The position numbers and the translations under genes are program-made. 64,000 bases of DNA from Pontibacter kalidii (GTDB lineage Bacteria; Bacteroidota; Bacteroidia; Cytophagales; Hymenobacteraceae), in assembly GCF_026278245.1 (NCBI RefSeq), contig NZ_CP111079.1:1366501-1430500 (forward strand). The letters run 5' to 3'. Positions 8,645 to 18,248 of this stretch are shown piece after piece (position 1 is the stretch's first letter; every line of letters starts with the position of its first letter). Under the pieces are notes generated by a model. It searched no databases and had not been told where the DNA came from. It saw nothing but the letters and a program-made list of their open reading frames with translations.

Positions 8645-9502
8645 TTAGGAACGGTTCTTTTTATCATTATCGCGATCTAACTTCGGGTTACGGCGTTCGG
8701 CCTCCCTGTCCAGGTTAGGGTCTCTCTGCTCGTTCCTTGGATTGAGCTTGTCTACCTCTACGTCCTGCTTGCGAACTGTGTCCTTTATCTTCTCTGTATG
8801 CTCCGTTGTCTCCTTGTTCAGGCGAACTTCTTCCACTACGCGGGCCTCTTTGTTCACCATCGGGATCTCGGCATGCTCTGTCATGGTTTTTTCACCTTCC
8901 TTAAACGTATCCAGGTCGCGCTCGCTGGCGGGGCGGTTCACTGGTCTTCGCTCCACATTCACGTGCTCCTCGCGCAGGCGCAGGTTTTCCTCTACCGGGC
9001 GCTCAATGATGCGGCTTCTTAGCCTTACACCGCCAGTTTCTACCTCGCGCTTGCCAACGTTCAGGTTCTCTTCCACGACAGGAATCGAGGCGCTGGAGCC
9101 AGTCCAGTTTCCCTTAGTAGACGAGGCCATGCCGCCGCCCTGCTGGGTTGCCCTTTCGTTCACGTCAATGGCACCAGCCTTGTCCAGTATCTGGCTAACT
9201 TTGCGCGACTCCTCTTCTGACGAAGTATGAACGGTTACGATAGAGCCGTTCTGGGCCACCTGCGAGTATTTGGCAGACTCATCGCGATTACCTAATAGGG
9301 AGTTAAAAAAGTTACCTACACGGCTGTCGTTATCTCTGTTTTGTGGTTGCTGTGGTGTGTTGGAGGCAGCGGACTTATCCCTGGCTCCGTGTACGGCAAT
9401 ATCAATCTTGTTGCTTGGGATACCAGCTTTTTCCAACTGCTGCGCAGCCATCTGCGCGTCTACTCCATAATCGAAAATACCAATTACTGTTTGTCGTTTC
9501 AT
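8645..9502 (-). CDS. DUF2382 stress-type protein with YflT-like N-terminus
   Basis: 285 residues. The first ~110 residues (VIGIFDYGVDAQMAAQQL, KAGIPSNKIDIAV, then VTVHTSSEEESRKVSQIL) resemble the YflT/general stress protein 17M fold. From about residue 135 comes a DUF2382 (YsnF/AvaK) domain: IPVVEENLNVGKREVE, RIIERPVEENLRLREEHV, and a second half EIPMVNKEARVVEEVRLNKE. The tail is very charged (DPNLDREAERRNPKLDR) and probably disordered. DUF2382 proteins are tied to general stress responses; their biochemical role is not known. The upstream gene 9551-10054 carries the same domain. Confidence 0.85.
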   Translation of the reverse strand: MKRQTVIGIFDYGVDAQMAAQQLEKAGIPSNKIDIAVHGARDKSAASNTPQQPQNRDNDSRVGNFFNSLLGNRDESAKYSQVAQNGSIVTVHTSSEEESRKVSQILDKAGAIDVNERATQQGGGMASSTKGNWTGSSASIPVVEENLNVGKREVETGGVRLRSRIIERPVEENLRLREEHVNVERRPVNRPASERDLDTFKEGEKTMTEHAEIPMVNKEARVVEEVRLNKETTEHTEKIKDTVRKQDVEVDKLNPRNEQRDPNLDREAERRNPKLDRDNDKKNRS

Positions 9503-9550
9503 AGTCTGTTTATATTAAATTTATGTGTAAAAAATTTGCAGGCCCGATAC

Positions 9551-10054
9551 TCAGGCTTGCCTAGGGTTGTGAGGCTGGGCTTTCACCCGTTCAATGGTTA
9601 CCTCCTCCTTTCGGAGCGGCATTTTTTCCGTCTGGTGCGTTTCTACCTGCTTTTTGGTTACATGCAGTTCTTCCACCAGTACCAATCGCTTCTGCAACAC
9701 AACTTCTTCTTTCAGAACCGAGATGATCATCTTATCTCCTTCATAGCGGACGGGCGGAGGGGCTTCGTCTACGAATTTGTTCATGGCCACACGCTCAACC
9801 TCCACTTCCTCGTGCATCGAGGGGATATCAACATCCTTCAACTCTTCATGCACCTTTTTTGAAATGTGCACTTTTGCGGTCTCAACCTCTCTTTTTCCTA
9901 TCTGCACTTGTTCCTCCACCACGGGTATGGTTTCTTCCTCATACCTGCGCGAAACTTCCGGAGCTAAGCCTGCCTCGCTTTCATGGTGAGCGGCCTGGTA
10001 ATGATCCTCAAATTCCGTTTTTAGTATTTTATCACTTTTGTTCGTTTTTTTCAT
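9551..10054 (-). CDS. DUF2382 domain protein
   Basis: 167 residues, made mostly of one DUF2382 domain: TIPVVEEQVQIGKREVE, IPSMHEEVEVERVAMNKFV, MIISVLKEEVVLQKRLVLVE, then HVTKKQVETHQTEKMPLRKE. The repeated pattern of paired charged beta strands is typical. No signal peptide is visible. It lies 48 bases upstream of the second DUF2382 gene with no terminator between, so the two are likely one transcript. The role, probably in stress adaptation, is inferred from the family. Confidence 0.85.
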   Translation of the reverse strand: MKKTNKSDKILKTEFEDHYQAAHHESEAGLAPEVSRRYEEETIPVVEEQVQIGKREVETAKVHISKKVHEELKDVDIPSMHEEVEVERVAMNKFVDEAPPPVRYEGDKMIISVLKEEVVLQKRLVLVEELHVTKKQVETHQTEKMPLRKEEVTIERVKAQPHNPRQA

Positions 10055-10313
10055 AGTTCACAACCGTATTAGAATATAGTTTTTCTAAGGCATTATGTGA
10101 AATACGCCCTCTATTTTCTACGGAGCTACGGAGCTATAGTTGGCAATTGCTGAAAGACCGGGCAATACTTGGACGGGTAGATTGTTTATAATTTATGGCG
10201 AATGGGGGATATAAGTTGGTGTATCCTATCGTAGCTACCGCAAGGCTGCGCAAAACCAAATAACCACAAAGTATAGGAGCCGGAAGAAAAATCCGCTTGC
10301 GCCTGCTACCGGC

Positions 10314-10796
10314 TTACTTCTCCTGCAGCAGGCGCATCACCAGTTCGTGCAGTTCGCTGATAGTCTGCTGCAGCTGTTCAGGGCCTCCCTGCTGGTGCTT
10401 TACCCGCTTTACCTCCTTGTCATGTTCATAGAAGGTGAGGTAGGTGGAGGGTACATCGGTGTAGGGGGAAAGGTAACTGCTCTCCAGCGAAGTATAGTCT
10501 AACTCCCTAAGGGAGGCCTGTACCTTTTGCAGCTGCTCCTGCGTGAGTTCTAGCTGTACTGTGTCCAGCACGGGCACATAGCGGAAGCCCTCAAACAGTA
10601 TACTTCCATCGGAGTAGAAGGTGGCATTGTAGGCAGGGCAGGTGCCGTAGCAGGGCGTTTTCTGAAACAGCAGCAGTTTATGCGGCGGTTCCTGTGCCTG
10701 GGTGCTCTGTACGGTACTGCTGGCGCAGCCGACCAAAAGTATGCCTCCGAGCCACAGTAGGAGGAGCAGCCAGTATGTTCCACAGGATTGACGCAT
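10314..10796 (-). CDS. DUF6438-type lipoprotein
   Basis: 160 residues. A hydrophobic signal ends in lipobox L-V-G-C, followed by Ser-rich sequence. The central motif TPCYGTCPAYNATFYSDG is the hallmark of DUF6438 proteins: two Cys around Y-G-T, then P-x-Y. The rest alternates short strands with a helical C-terminus (ELHELVMRLLQEK). It is likely attached to the outer membrane, with no known activity. It follows the 10811-11407 lipoprotein by 14 bases, so the pair is co-transcribed. Confidence 0.75.
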   Translation of the reverse strand: MRQSCGTYWLLLLLWLGGILLVGCASSTVQSTQAQEPPHKLLLFQKTPCYGTCPAYNATFYSDGSILFEGFRYVPVLDTVQLELTQEQLQKVQASLRELDYTSLESSYLSPYTDVPSTYLTFYEHDKEVKRVKHQQGGPEQLQQTISELHELVMRLLQEK

Positions 10797-10810
10797 GCTA
10801 CGGATAGGGG

Positions 10811-11407
10811 TTATTGCTGCTGCAGTTTACGGAATTTATCGTTCTCAAAGACATAAGCCTCCGGGGTGCACTGGTTACATCCTTCGTAATTCACGGCTGA
10901 GTCAGGCGGGTTTACTATCAGCAGGCGGCTGTCGGCGCTGTAGCTGGCCCCCATGCTGCTTTGCACCTTGTCGAGCACCTTGCCCGTTTCCCGGTCCACC
11001 ACGTAATGCTGCTGGCAGCCGGTGCCGCAGCCAATACTTACCACCGTATACTTGCCGGCAAAGTTCACGCCCTCTTCCATACCTTTCCGAATGGCGGTGC
11101 GAAAACTGCGGGCATCGGTGTGGCTGGTCTCGTCCAGAGGGGCCAGGCGGCCACGGTACATGTTGCCAACGCTGTAGTTGCCACTGCTCCTGTACTCTTC
11201 CGTGGTGATGCGGTAGCGGTTGTAGAGTTGTTCGCTTGTGCTGTCGCTATAGGGAACGGTTAGCGAGTCTTTGGCTAAGTCCCTGGCAAGTTCGGGATGA
11301 GTGGCCGCTAGTCCTTCGTCCTGCTCAGTATTGCCCTGACACCCCCAGCATGCCAGCGGCAGCAGGACCAGAAACGTTTTGCAAAGATGTATAATGTGCT
11401 TCTTCAT
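10811..11407 (-). CDS. Lipoprotein of unknown function with GCGTGC motif
   Basis: 198 residues. A signal peptide precedes a lipobox-like L-A-C-W-G-C. After a polar linker the domain reads GVNFAGKYTVVSIGCGTGCQ, DRETGKVLDKVQSS, ADSRLLIVNPPDS, EGCNQCTPEAYVFENDKF. The paired Cys (GCGTGC and GCNQC) could form disulfides in the periplasm. I do not recognise a named family. It is the first gene of a two-gene unit with the DUF6438 lipoprotein, which also has a Cys pair. Confidence 0.7.
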   Translation of the reverse strand: MKKHIIHLCKTFLVLLPLACWGCQGNTEQDEGLAATHPELARDLAKDSLTVPYSDSTSEQLYNRYRITTEEYRSSGNYSVGNMYRGRLAPLDETSHTDARSFRTAIRKGMEEGVNFAGKYTVVSIGCGTGCQQHYVVDRETGKVLDKVQSSMGASYSADSRLLIVNPPDSAVNYEGCNQCTPEAYVFENDKFRKLQQQ

Positions 11408-11510
11408 ATATAGGATACATACGCGCTTTAACAGCTAAGAGGCTAGATGCTTTTGGGACTGGCTATGCAAAAAGCCTGTAAGGCTGCCCAAACTTGGGTG
11501 CCGCCATAAA

Positions 11511-11540
11511 AAAAGCCTTTCCGAATCCGGAAAGGCTTTT
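11511..11540 (-). terminator. Intrinsic terminator after yidC
   Basis: Perfect 13-bp stem (AAAAGCCTTTCCG / CGGAAAGGCTTTT), loop AATC, with a T-rich tail on the minus strand. Confidence 0.88.
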
Positions 11541-11562
11541 GTGACATTTAAAGTATGAAGGC

Positions 11563-13398
11563 TTATTTCTTCGCCTTGTTGCGCTTCTGCTGCTCACGCT
11601 CCTGTGCCTGGCGCATGGCCTCCTGCATCCGCTCGGTAAAGGAAGGGCCGCCTTTTGATTTCTTTTCTTTACGCTTGTCCTTGTTCTCCTCCAGCTTGGT
11701 TCTGATCTTGGTCTCGTCTACAAAGTAGCGGATACCGGCCTGCTGACCGAAGGTGACGATGTTAGAAACGAAGTAATAGAACGACAGACCGGCAGGGAAG
11801 GAGTTCAGCACGAACATGAAGATCACCGGCATCAGGTAGCTGTAGAACTTCATCGGCCCCTGCATCTGGGAGTTGATCTGGTTGTTAGACCACGTATACA
11901 GGATGGTGGAAGCTGTCATCAACAGCGTAAACATACTTACGTGATCGCCATAAAACGGTATGGTGAACGGCAGCCGCATGAACACGTCGTAAGTGGAAAG
12001 GTCGTCCGCCCACAGGAAAGCCTCCTGGCGCAGTTCGATCGAGTTCGGGAAGAAGTTGAACATCGCGAACAGGATCGGAATCTGCAGTAGCATCGGGATA
12101 CAGCCGCTCAGTGGGTTCACGCCCATCTCCTGGTACAGCTTCATCGTCTCCATCTGCGTCTTCTGCATGTCATTGTCGTTGCGCTCCTTAATCGCGTCGA
12201 TCTCTGGCTTAAGCACCTTCATCTTCGCCATCGACAAGTACGACTTGTAGGTGAGCGGGAAGAGGATGGTCTTGATGTAGAGCACCAGCAGAATAATGAT
12301 GATGCCATAGTTGCCGATATAGTTCTCCAGGAAGTCGAACGCAGGGATGATGATCCACTTGTTCACGTAGGAGAATATACCCCAGCCCAGATCCAGGTTC
12401 TTATCAAAATCGTTGCCGATGTTCTTCAGGATCTTATAGTCGTTCGGGCCGAAGTAGTACACAAACTCGCCGCCGTTGCCGCTCACCACCTCCTGCGCCG
12501 GTATAAGGACCTCAGAAGAGAGTGTCTTCACCACAGTTGTGTCGGAAGGATCTACGGTAGAGGTTAGCCTGGCGCCGGAGAACTGGCTGCCGGCGATAAT
12601 ACCGGCCGTGAAGAAGTTCTGCTTGTTGGCCACCCACTTCACAGGTTCTTCCAACGTCATGGTCTCCTTCTCCTCCGAGATGGAGAGGTAGTCATAGCCA
12701 TCTTCTACCGTGGCAAAGTTGATGGTAGACTTGGCGCGGTTCTGCTTCAGGTCGCGCTCCAACTGCTTCAGGCGGTCGTCCCAGGTAAAGACAAGGTTGT
12801 TTCCCGACACCTGCTGGTCCAGTCCTTCAAAATCGAGTTTATAGCCCAGCAGGAAGTTGTCGTTGTAAAGCGTGTATACCTGGTCGATGTGCTGGCCATT
12901 GCCCAGGCTGGCGCGGAACGTAATGGTCTTGCCCGACTTATCCTCCGCTGCTACATCTCTCACCTCAGAGGCTGTAAAGTACAGATCGGACAGCTTTACC
13001 ACCTTCCCGTCGTTGGTGTTGAAGGTAACGTCGGTGTTGCTGCTCTCGCTGTCAAAAAGTATGAGGGGCTCGTCCTGGTACGTCTTATAGTTTTTCAGCA
13101 GCACTTCCTCCACCTGGCCGCCCTTTGTGTTAAAGGTAACACGGATGTTGGCGTTCTCCAGGGTGGTGGTACTGGCCTGGCCGGTTGCGGCAGCGCCAAA
13201 AGCACCCAGAGCGGCAGCTCTGTTGGCCTGGGCCAGCGAGTCATCGGCTGCAGGTGCAACAGGGGTTTGCAGCTGCTCTACTTTGGCTGTTTCCTGAACT
13301 GCCTGCCTGGCCGGCTCCTCCGGACTCGAGAAAAAGAACGAGTAAGCCAGCAGCAGCACGGCAATCAGTCCAAAGCCAATCGCTTGATTTCTATCCAT
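11563..13398 (-). CDS. yidC: Membrane protein insertase YidC
   Basis: 611 residues, full length for the Gram-negative form. TM1 is at about 4-16 (AIGFGLIAVLLLAYSFFF), followed by the large periplasmic beta domain (about 60-340) and then the conserved insertase core (YIGNYGIIIILLVLYIKTIL, LSGCIPMLLQIPILFAMFNF, PAGLSFYYFVSNIVTFGQQ). The basic tail (KDKRKEKKSKGG ... QQKRNKAKK) is typical. It inserts inner-membrane proteins alone or with SecYEG. It lies 28 bases after pyrG and probably shares its transcript, an arrangement seen in other Bacteroidota. Confidence 0.97.
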   Translation of the reverse strand: MDRNQAIGFGLIAVLLLAYSFFFSSPEEPARQAVQETAKVEQLQTPVAPAADDSLAQANRAAALGAFGAAATGQASTTTLENANIRVTFNTKGGQVEEVLLKNYKTYQDEPLILFDSESSNTDVTFNTNDGKVVKLSDLYFTASEVRDVAAEDKSGKTITFRASLGNGQHIDQVYTLYNDNFLLGYKLDFEGLDQQVSGNNLVFTWDDRLKQLERDLKQNRAKSTINFATVEDGYDYLSISEEKETMTLEEPVKWVANKQNFFTAGIIAGSQFSGARLTSTVDPSDTTVVKTLSSEVLIPAQEVVSGNGGEFVYYFGPNDYKILKNIGNDFDKNLDLGWGIFSYVNKWIIIPAFDFLENYIGNYGIIIILLVLYIKTILFPLTYKSYLSMAKMKVLKPEIDAIKERNDNDMQKTQMETMKLYQEMGVNPLSGCIPMLLQIPILFAMFNFFPNSIELRQEAFLWADDLSTYDVFMRLPFTIPFYGDHVSMFTLLMTASTILYTWSNNQINSQMQGPMKFYSYLMPVIFMFVLNSFPAGLSFYYFVSNIVTFGQQAGIRYFVDETKIRTKLEENKDKRKEKKSKGGPSFTERMQEAMRQAQEREQQKRNKAKK

Positions 13399-13426
13399 CT
13401 ACTTTGTTGTGTTGTGTGTATTGCGC

Positions 13427-15040
13427 TTATTTAGATTTTGCTTGATTGATGGCTGCCTTCACAAACTTCACGAAAAGTGGGTGAGGGTTCAGCACCGTGC
13501 TCTTGAGTTCGGGGTGGTACTGCGCCGCTACAAACCATGGGTGGTCCTGCAGCTCTATCACCTCGACCAGGCCCGTATCAGGGTTGATGCCGGTGGCATG
13601 CATGCCAGCCTTCTCAAACGCCTGTAAGTAGTTGTTATTGAACTCGTAACGGTGGCGGTGGCGCTCCGAAATCCTGGACTTTCCATAAATAGAATAAGCC
13701 TTCGTCCCCTTTTTTAGTTCACAAGTATAAGAACCCAGGCGCATAGTGCCGCCCATTTGTGTAATTTGTTTCTGATCCTCCATCATGTCGATCACCGGGT
13801 GAGGCGTCTCAGGGTCCATTTCGGTAGAGGCAGCTCCACTCAGCCCCAGTACGTTACGCGCAAACTCCACGGCAGCGCACTGCATGCCCAGGCAGATGCC
13901 CATGAACGGAATTTTATTCTCCCGCACAAACCGGATCGCTTCGAGCTTGCCCTTGAAGCCGCGCTCACCAAAGCCTGGTGCCACCAGTACGCCGTCCATG
14001 CTTTGCAGTAGTCCGGCCACATTCTCATCCGTGATGTTCTCTGACTGGAACCACTTGATGTTGACTTTGCACTCGTTGGCAGAGCCAGCGTGCACAAAAG
14101 ACTCTATAATAGACTTATACGCATCCGGAAGCTCCACATACTTACCCACCAGAGCAATATTTACCTCTGAGGTTGGGTTCTTCAGGCGGCCCAGAAACTC
14201 CTTCCAGGTATCCAGGTTAGGGTCCGCCTTGTGCGGCAGCTTCAGCTTCGCGATCACGCGCTCGTCCAGCTTCTCCTTGCGCATCAGAAGGGGCACGTCA
14301 TAGATTGTTTCCGCGTCGATAGACTCAATAACGGAGTTCTGCTTTACGTTACAGAAAAGGGCGATCTTCTTGCGCACATCCTGTGGGATAGGGTGCTCAG
14401 AACGGCACACCAGAATATCCGGCTGTACGCCTGCCTCAGACAGATCGCGCACGGAGTGCTGGGTCGGTTTTGTTTTCAGTTCGCCGGCAGCTTTCAGGTA
14501 AGGCACCAGCGTGAGGTGAATCACGCACGATTCGTGCACACCTAACTCCCAACGCAACTGGCGTACCGCCTCTACAAATGGTAACGACTCAATATCACCC
14601 ACACAGCCACCGATTTCGGTAATCACAATATCGAACTCGCCGGTCTGGCCCAGCAGCAGCATCCGGCGCTTGATCTCGTCTGTGATATGCGGTACCACCT
14701 GCACGGTTTTGCCTAGATAAGCTCCTTCGCGCTCCTGCGTGATGACATGGTGGTAGATGCGGCCCGTGGTAACATTATTTGCCTGCGAGGTGTGCACGTT
14801 CAGGAAACGCTCGTAGTGGCCCAGGTCCAGGTCGGTCTCAGCTCCATCCTCGGTTACGAAGCACTCGCCGTGCTCATAAGGGTTAAGCGTGCCTGGGTCG
14901 ATGTTAATGTAAGGGTCGAATTTCTGAATAGTGACAGAATGGCCTCTGGCCTGCAGTAGTTTAGCAAGAGATGCGGAGATGATTCCTTTTCCTAATGATG
15001 ATGTTACGCCACCTGTAACAAAAATATATTTCGTAGCCAT
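13427..15040 (-). CDS. pyrG: CTP synthase
   Basis: 537 residues. The N-terminal amidoligase domain begins KYIFVTGGVTSSLGKGI (P-loop-like) with DPYINIDPGTLNPYEHGE. The C-terminal class I glutaminase domain has the oxyanion region APGFGERG and the Cys nucleophile in GICLGMQ, with the His/Glu pair near AAQYHPE. It makes CTP from UTP, ATP and glutamine. It is the first gene of a pyrG-yidC unit, with a TAACTTTG promoter box at 15067-15074. Confidence 0.97.
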   Translation of the reverse strand: MATKYIFVTGGVTSSLGKGIISASLAKLLQARGHSVTIQKFDPYINIDPGTLNPYEHGECFVTEDGAETDLDLGHYERFLNVHTSQANNVTTGRIYHHVITQEREGAYLGKTVQVVPHITDEIKRRMLLLGQTGEFDIVITEIGGCVGDIESLPFVEAVRQLRWELGVHESCVIHLTLVPYLKAAGELKTKPTQHSVRDLSEAGVQPDILVCRSEHPIPQDVRKKIALFCNVKQNSVIESIDAETIYDVPLLMRKEKLDERVIAKLKLPHKADPNLDTWKEFLGRLKNPTSEVNIALVGKYVELPDAYKSIIESFVHAGSANECKVNIKWFQSENITDENVAGLLQSMDGVLVAPGFGERGFKGKLEAIRFVRENKIPFMGICLGMQCAAVEFARNVLGLSGAASTEMDPETPHPVIDMMEDQKQITQMGGTMRLGSYTCELKKGTKAYSIYGKSRISERHRHRYEFNNNYLQAFEKAGMHATGINPDTGLVEVIELQDHPWFVAAQYHPELKSTVLNPHPLFVKFVKAAINQAKSK

Positions 15041-15435
15041 AAGTTGGGGTTAAGTCTTATGGGCTGCAAAGTTATGTAAATTAATCCATACGCGAAACAG
15101 AAGCCTGAACAGACTTTGCATTTAACTGCTTGATTCCGGCATCATAATACGGCAATCGGGAGGAGCGTTTTCGTGATACGCAGGTATGAACGGACGGTAA
15201 TGGAGGAAAGAATTTAAAAGATTTGCTATAACATAGGTTAGTATGAATCAGGTACTTCTGCTCTTTTGCGAGCGGTTCAAGGTGGAAAGGAATGAGGTGG
15301 AGTTTGAGCATCTTCTACAAGCGCAGTGCCCAAAGTATAGTTTGAGAATACAATTATCAGTTCCTATATAGCCAACTGCTATACTTGCGCCGTGCCACCG
15401 GGCTTTATCAACCATGATTCCCGCTGCCCGTAGGA
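15041..15435. other. Intergenic region between divergent pyrG and GH15
   Basis: Contains the pyrG promoter box and two opposed AAGTATA/TATACTT copies (near 15333 and 15381). The open frame at 15081-15311 on the minus strand has no family resemblance and I do not call it. Confidence 0.6.
15067..15074 (-). promoter_or_regulatory. Candidate -7 box TAACTTTG for pyrG
   Basis: Exact match to TAnnTTTG on the minus strand, 26 bases before the pyrG start codon. Confidence 0.6.
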
Positions 15436-17304
15436 ATGAACCTCAACCAGCAGGCCTTAACACCTATGAACAAAGACAGCAGTGCTTACTTGCCCATAGA
15501 AGACCATGGCGTGATCGGGGACCTGAACACCGTGGCGCTGGTGGGCCTTAACGGCACCATCGACTTTATGTGCTTCCCCGATTTCGACTCCCCCTCCATT
15601 TTTGCCTCTTTGCTTGATGCGGAGAAGGGAGGGAGCTTCTCCATCCATCCCACCCATGACGGCATGAAGCACCGCCAGCTCTACCTGCCTGACACCAATG
15701 TGCTGCTGACACGGTTTCTATCCGATGCAGGTATAGGCGAGGTAACGGACTTTATGCCTGTGGAAGCGCTGAAGGAAGGACATGAGCTGATCCGGAGAGT
15801 GGCTTGCGTGTACGGAAGCATGGAGTTCCGGATGCAGTGCAGCCCGCGGTTCAATTATGGGCTGTCGCCCCATAAGGCGATTCTGGTTAACGCAAACGAG
15901 GTGCAGTTTACCAGCGAGGGGCCGGACGGGATCGGTTTAAGGCTTAAAAGCACCGTGCCGCTGCAGTTGGCGGAGGGGGATACGGATGCGGTGGCTACTT
16001 TTCGCCTGAAGACAGGGGAGAAGGCTGATTTTATACTGGAGTACGTAACCTGCGACACGCCGTCGGCTGTTGACCTGGAGGAGTTTGTGACCCACCATCT
16101 CTACGAAACCATTAACTACTGGAAAGACTGGGTGGCCAATAGCAGTTACAAGGGCCGCTGGATGGAGATCATGAACCGCTCGGCGCTGGTGCTGAAGCTG
16201 ATGATCTCCCACAAGTATGGCTCTATGGTTGCCGCGCCCACCTTTGGGCTGCCCGAGGAGGTAGGTGGAGTGCGCAACTGGGACTACCGCTATACCTGGA
16301 TTCGGGATGCCTCCTTCACCGTATACGCCCTGCTCCGGCTGGGCCATAAGCAGGAGGCCAAGAACTTTGTGGACTGGGTGGACCGGCAGTGCGACGACAT
16401 CAAAGATGCCGGATATCTGCGGCTGATGTATACGCTGGAAGGGAAGTTGGAGCTGGAGGAAACCGTGTTGAACCACCTGGAGGGATACAAGGGCTCCAGC
16501 CCCGTACGTATTGGCAACGGCGCCTACGACCAGATCCAACTCGACATTTACGGAGAGCTGCTGGACTCCGTTTACCTCTACGACAAGTATGGCGCGCCCA
16601 TTTCCTTTGATTTCTGGAACGACCTGCGGCGGCAGGTAGATTGGGTCTGCGATAACTGGCATCGGCAGGATGAGGGGATATGGGAAGTGCGCGGGGGCAA
16701 GAGGCATTTCCTGTACTCCCGGATGATGTGCTGGGTGGCCATCGACAGGGCCGTCAAAATAGCGCAAAACCACTCTTTTCCACTCCCAAACAGGTGGGTG
16801 GAGGAGCGGGACAGTATCTTTTTTTCCATACACCACGAGTTCTGGAACGAGGAGTTGCAATGCTTTGTGCAGTACAAAGGGGCCGACACCGTGGATGCGG
16901 CCACCCTCCTGATGCCCCTGGTCCGGTTCATAAGCCCTAAGGACCCGCGCTGGCTCTCTACCCTGAAGCGCATAGAGGAGCGGCTGGTATCCGATTCCCT
17001 GGTTTTCCGCTACCGCACGAATGAGGCTTTTGACGGATTGGCAGGGGGGGAGGGCACTTTCTCCATGTGCACTTTCTGGTACGTGGAGTGCCTGGCTAAG
17101 TCGGGGCAGGTAGACAAGGCAAGGCTATACTTCGAGAAGATGCTCGGCTATGCCAATCACCTGGGCCTTTATGCCGAAATGCTTGGCCTCAAGGGTGATC
17201 ACCTCGGAAACTTCCCGCAGGCGTTTACCCACCTGGGCCTTATTTCTGCCGCCCTAAGTATAAACGACATCCTGGAAGGGAAGGAGAACAAGCGGAAGAT
17301 CTAG
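15436..17304 (+). CDS. Glycoside hydrolase family 15 protein (glucoamylase/trehalase-like)
   Basis: 622 residues from ATG 15436; an ATG ten codons later (15466, MNKDSSAYLPIEDHGVIGD) may be the real start. The N-terminal beta-sandwich (IEDHGVIGDLNTVALVG, IDFMCFPDFDSPS) and the (alpha/alpha)6 barrel with GVRNWDYRYTWIRDASFT are the standard bacterial GH15 layout. The late catalytic region includes EGTFSMCTFWYVECLA and GLKGDHLGNFPQAFTHLG. There is no signal peptide, so it acts in the cytoplasm on alpha-glucosides such as maltodextrin or trehalose. The treZ and GH13 genes about 9 kb away fit a glucan/trehalose theme. Confidence 0.9.
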   Translation: MNLNQQALTPMNKDSSAYLPIEDHGVIGDLNTVALVGLNGTIDFMCFPDFDSPSIFASLLDAEKGGSFSIHPTHDGMKHRQLYLPDTNVLLTRFLSDAGIGEVTDFMPVEALKEGHELIRRVACVYGSMEFRMQCSPRFNYGLSPHKAILVNANEVQFTSEGPDGIGLRLKSTVPLQLAEGDTDAVATFRLKTGEKADFILEYVTCDTPSAVDLEEFVTHHLYETINYWKDWVANSSYKGRWMEIMNRSALVLKLMISHKYGSMVAAPTFGLPEEVGGVRNWDYRYTWIRDASFTVYALLRLGHKQEAKNFVDWVDRQCDDIKDAGYLRLMYTLEGKLELEETVLNHLEGYKGSSPVRIGNGAYDQIQLDIYGELLDSVYLYDKYGAPISFDFWNDLRRQVDWVCDNWHRQDEGIWEVRGGKRHFLYSRMMCWVAIDRAVKIAQNHSFPLPNRWVEERDSIFFSIHHEFWNEELQCFVQYKGADTVDAATLLMPLVRFISPKDPRWLSTLKRIEERLVSDSLVFRYRTNEAFDGLAGGEGTFSMCTFWYVECLAKSGQVDKARLYFEKMLGYANHLGLYAEMLGLKGDHLGNFPQAFTHLGLISAALSINDILEGKENKRKI

Positions 17305-17535
17305 GTAGTTGTTCGTTGATCGTTATTCGACGTCTGGTAGCGAGAAAGTATAAGTATGGGACGTTATGAAGGTATGATGTATACGTTGGCTTCAGCTTGA
17401 TTCATTCTTTCTTTCCGCCATTCTGACACACTGCACGGCTTTGGCTTTTTGTTTGCTTTTGCCGTAGCTTTACCTAGTGCAGCGGCTAGCTATTAACCGG
17501 CTGTTGCCCATTTCAACCTAAACAAGTATAACAGC

Positions 17536-18078
17536 ATGACTAAAATAAGATCAACCACCGTGTGTGGCATTTACCATAACGGCGAGGTAGCGCTGGGCGC
17601 AGACGGGCAGGCTACTATGGACAAGCACATTGCCAAGAGCAACGTGAAGAAGATTCGTAAGCTGCTGGATGGCAAGATTGTAACGGGCTTTGCCGGCTCC
17701 ACGGCCGATGCTTTTACCTTGCTGGAACGCTTTGAGGAGAAGCTAAATGCCTACCAGAGTAACATGAAGCGTGCGGCCATTGAACTGGCGAAAGACTGGC
17801 GCAAAGACCAGTACCTGCGCAAGCTGGAGGCTATGATGGTGGTGGCTAACAAAGACGAACTGCTGATCATCTCGGGCACGGGCGATGTGCTGGAGCCGGA
17901 TAACCAGATTGCTGCCATCGGCTCAGGCAGCATGTATGCCCATGCTGCCGCTTTGGCACTAAAAAAGCATGCGCCGCACCTGTCGGCAGAGGAAATGGTA
18001 CGGGAGGCGCTCAACATTGCAGCTGATATCTGTATCTATACCAACCATAACCTGATCATCGAGAAGCCGGCCATGTAG
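17536..18078 (+). CDS. hslV: ATP-dependent protease subunit HslV
   Basis: 180 residues. A six-residue propeptide MTKIRS precedes the nucleophile Thr7 of TTVCGIYHNG. The conserved GADGQATMDK, KKIRKLLDGKIVTGFAG and the C-terminal EEMVREALNIAADICIYTN are those of HslV/ClpQ. It forms the proteolytic double ring of the HslUV complex. The ATPase partner hslU is not next to it and not in the window. AACAAGTATAACAGC precedes the start, so there is no strong Shine-Dalgarno. Confidence 0.95.
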   Translation: MTKIRSTTVCGIYHNGEVALGADGQATMDKHIAKSNVKKIRKLLDGKIVTGFAGSTADAFTLLERFEEKLNAYQSNMKRAAIELAKDWRKDQYLRKLEAMMVVANKDELLIISGTGDVLEPDNQIAAIGSGSMYAHAAALALKKHAPHLSAEEMVREALNIAADICIYTNHNLIIEKPAM

Positions 18079-18248
18079 TTCGTTGCTAGATCGGGGAGAA
18101 GTATGGAGCAGGTCACTGTGCTCGGTTTAGTACTCGTACTTAACCTTATAGCTGCTAACAACGAATAACGGTAAACGAGATTAGAATAATTGTTAACTTG
18201 CCATCGCCTGGGCAACTACTGGTTATGCCCGGCATTAAGTGATAAACT

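Noticed and set aside
15081..15311. 76-codon minus-strand open frame upstream of pyrG
   Set aside because: Lies upstream of the pyrG promoter box, no domain or signal, codon use unlike the real genes.
17308..18180. Similar bits GTTCGTTGATCGTTATTCG and AACAACGAATAACGG around hslV as a direct or inverted repeat
   Set aside because: Short, low-complexity similarity; could be background, and nothing supports a mobile element.
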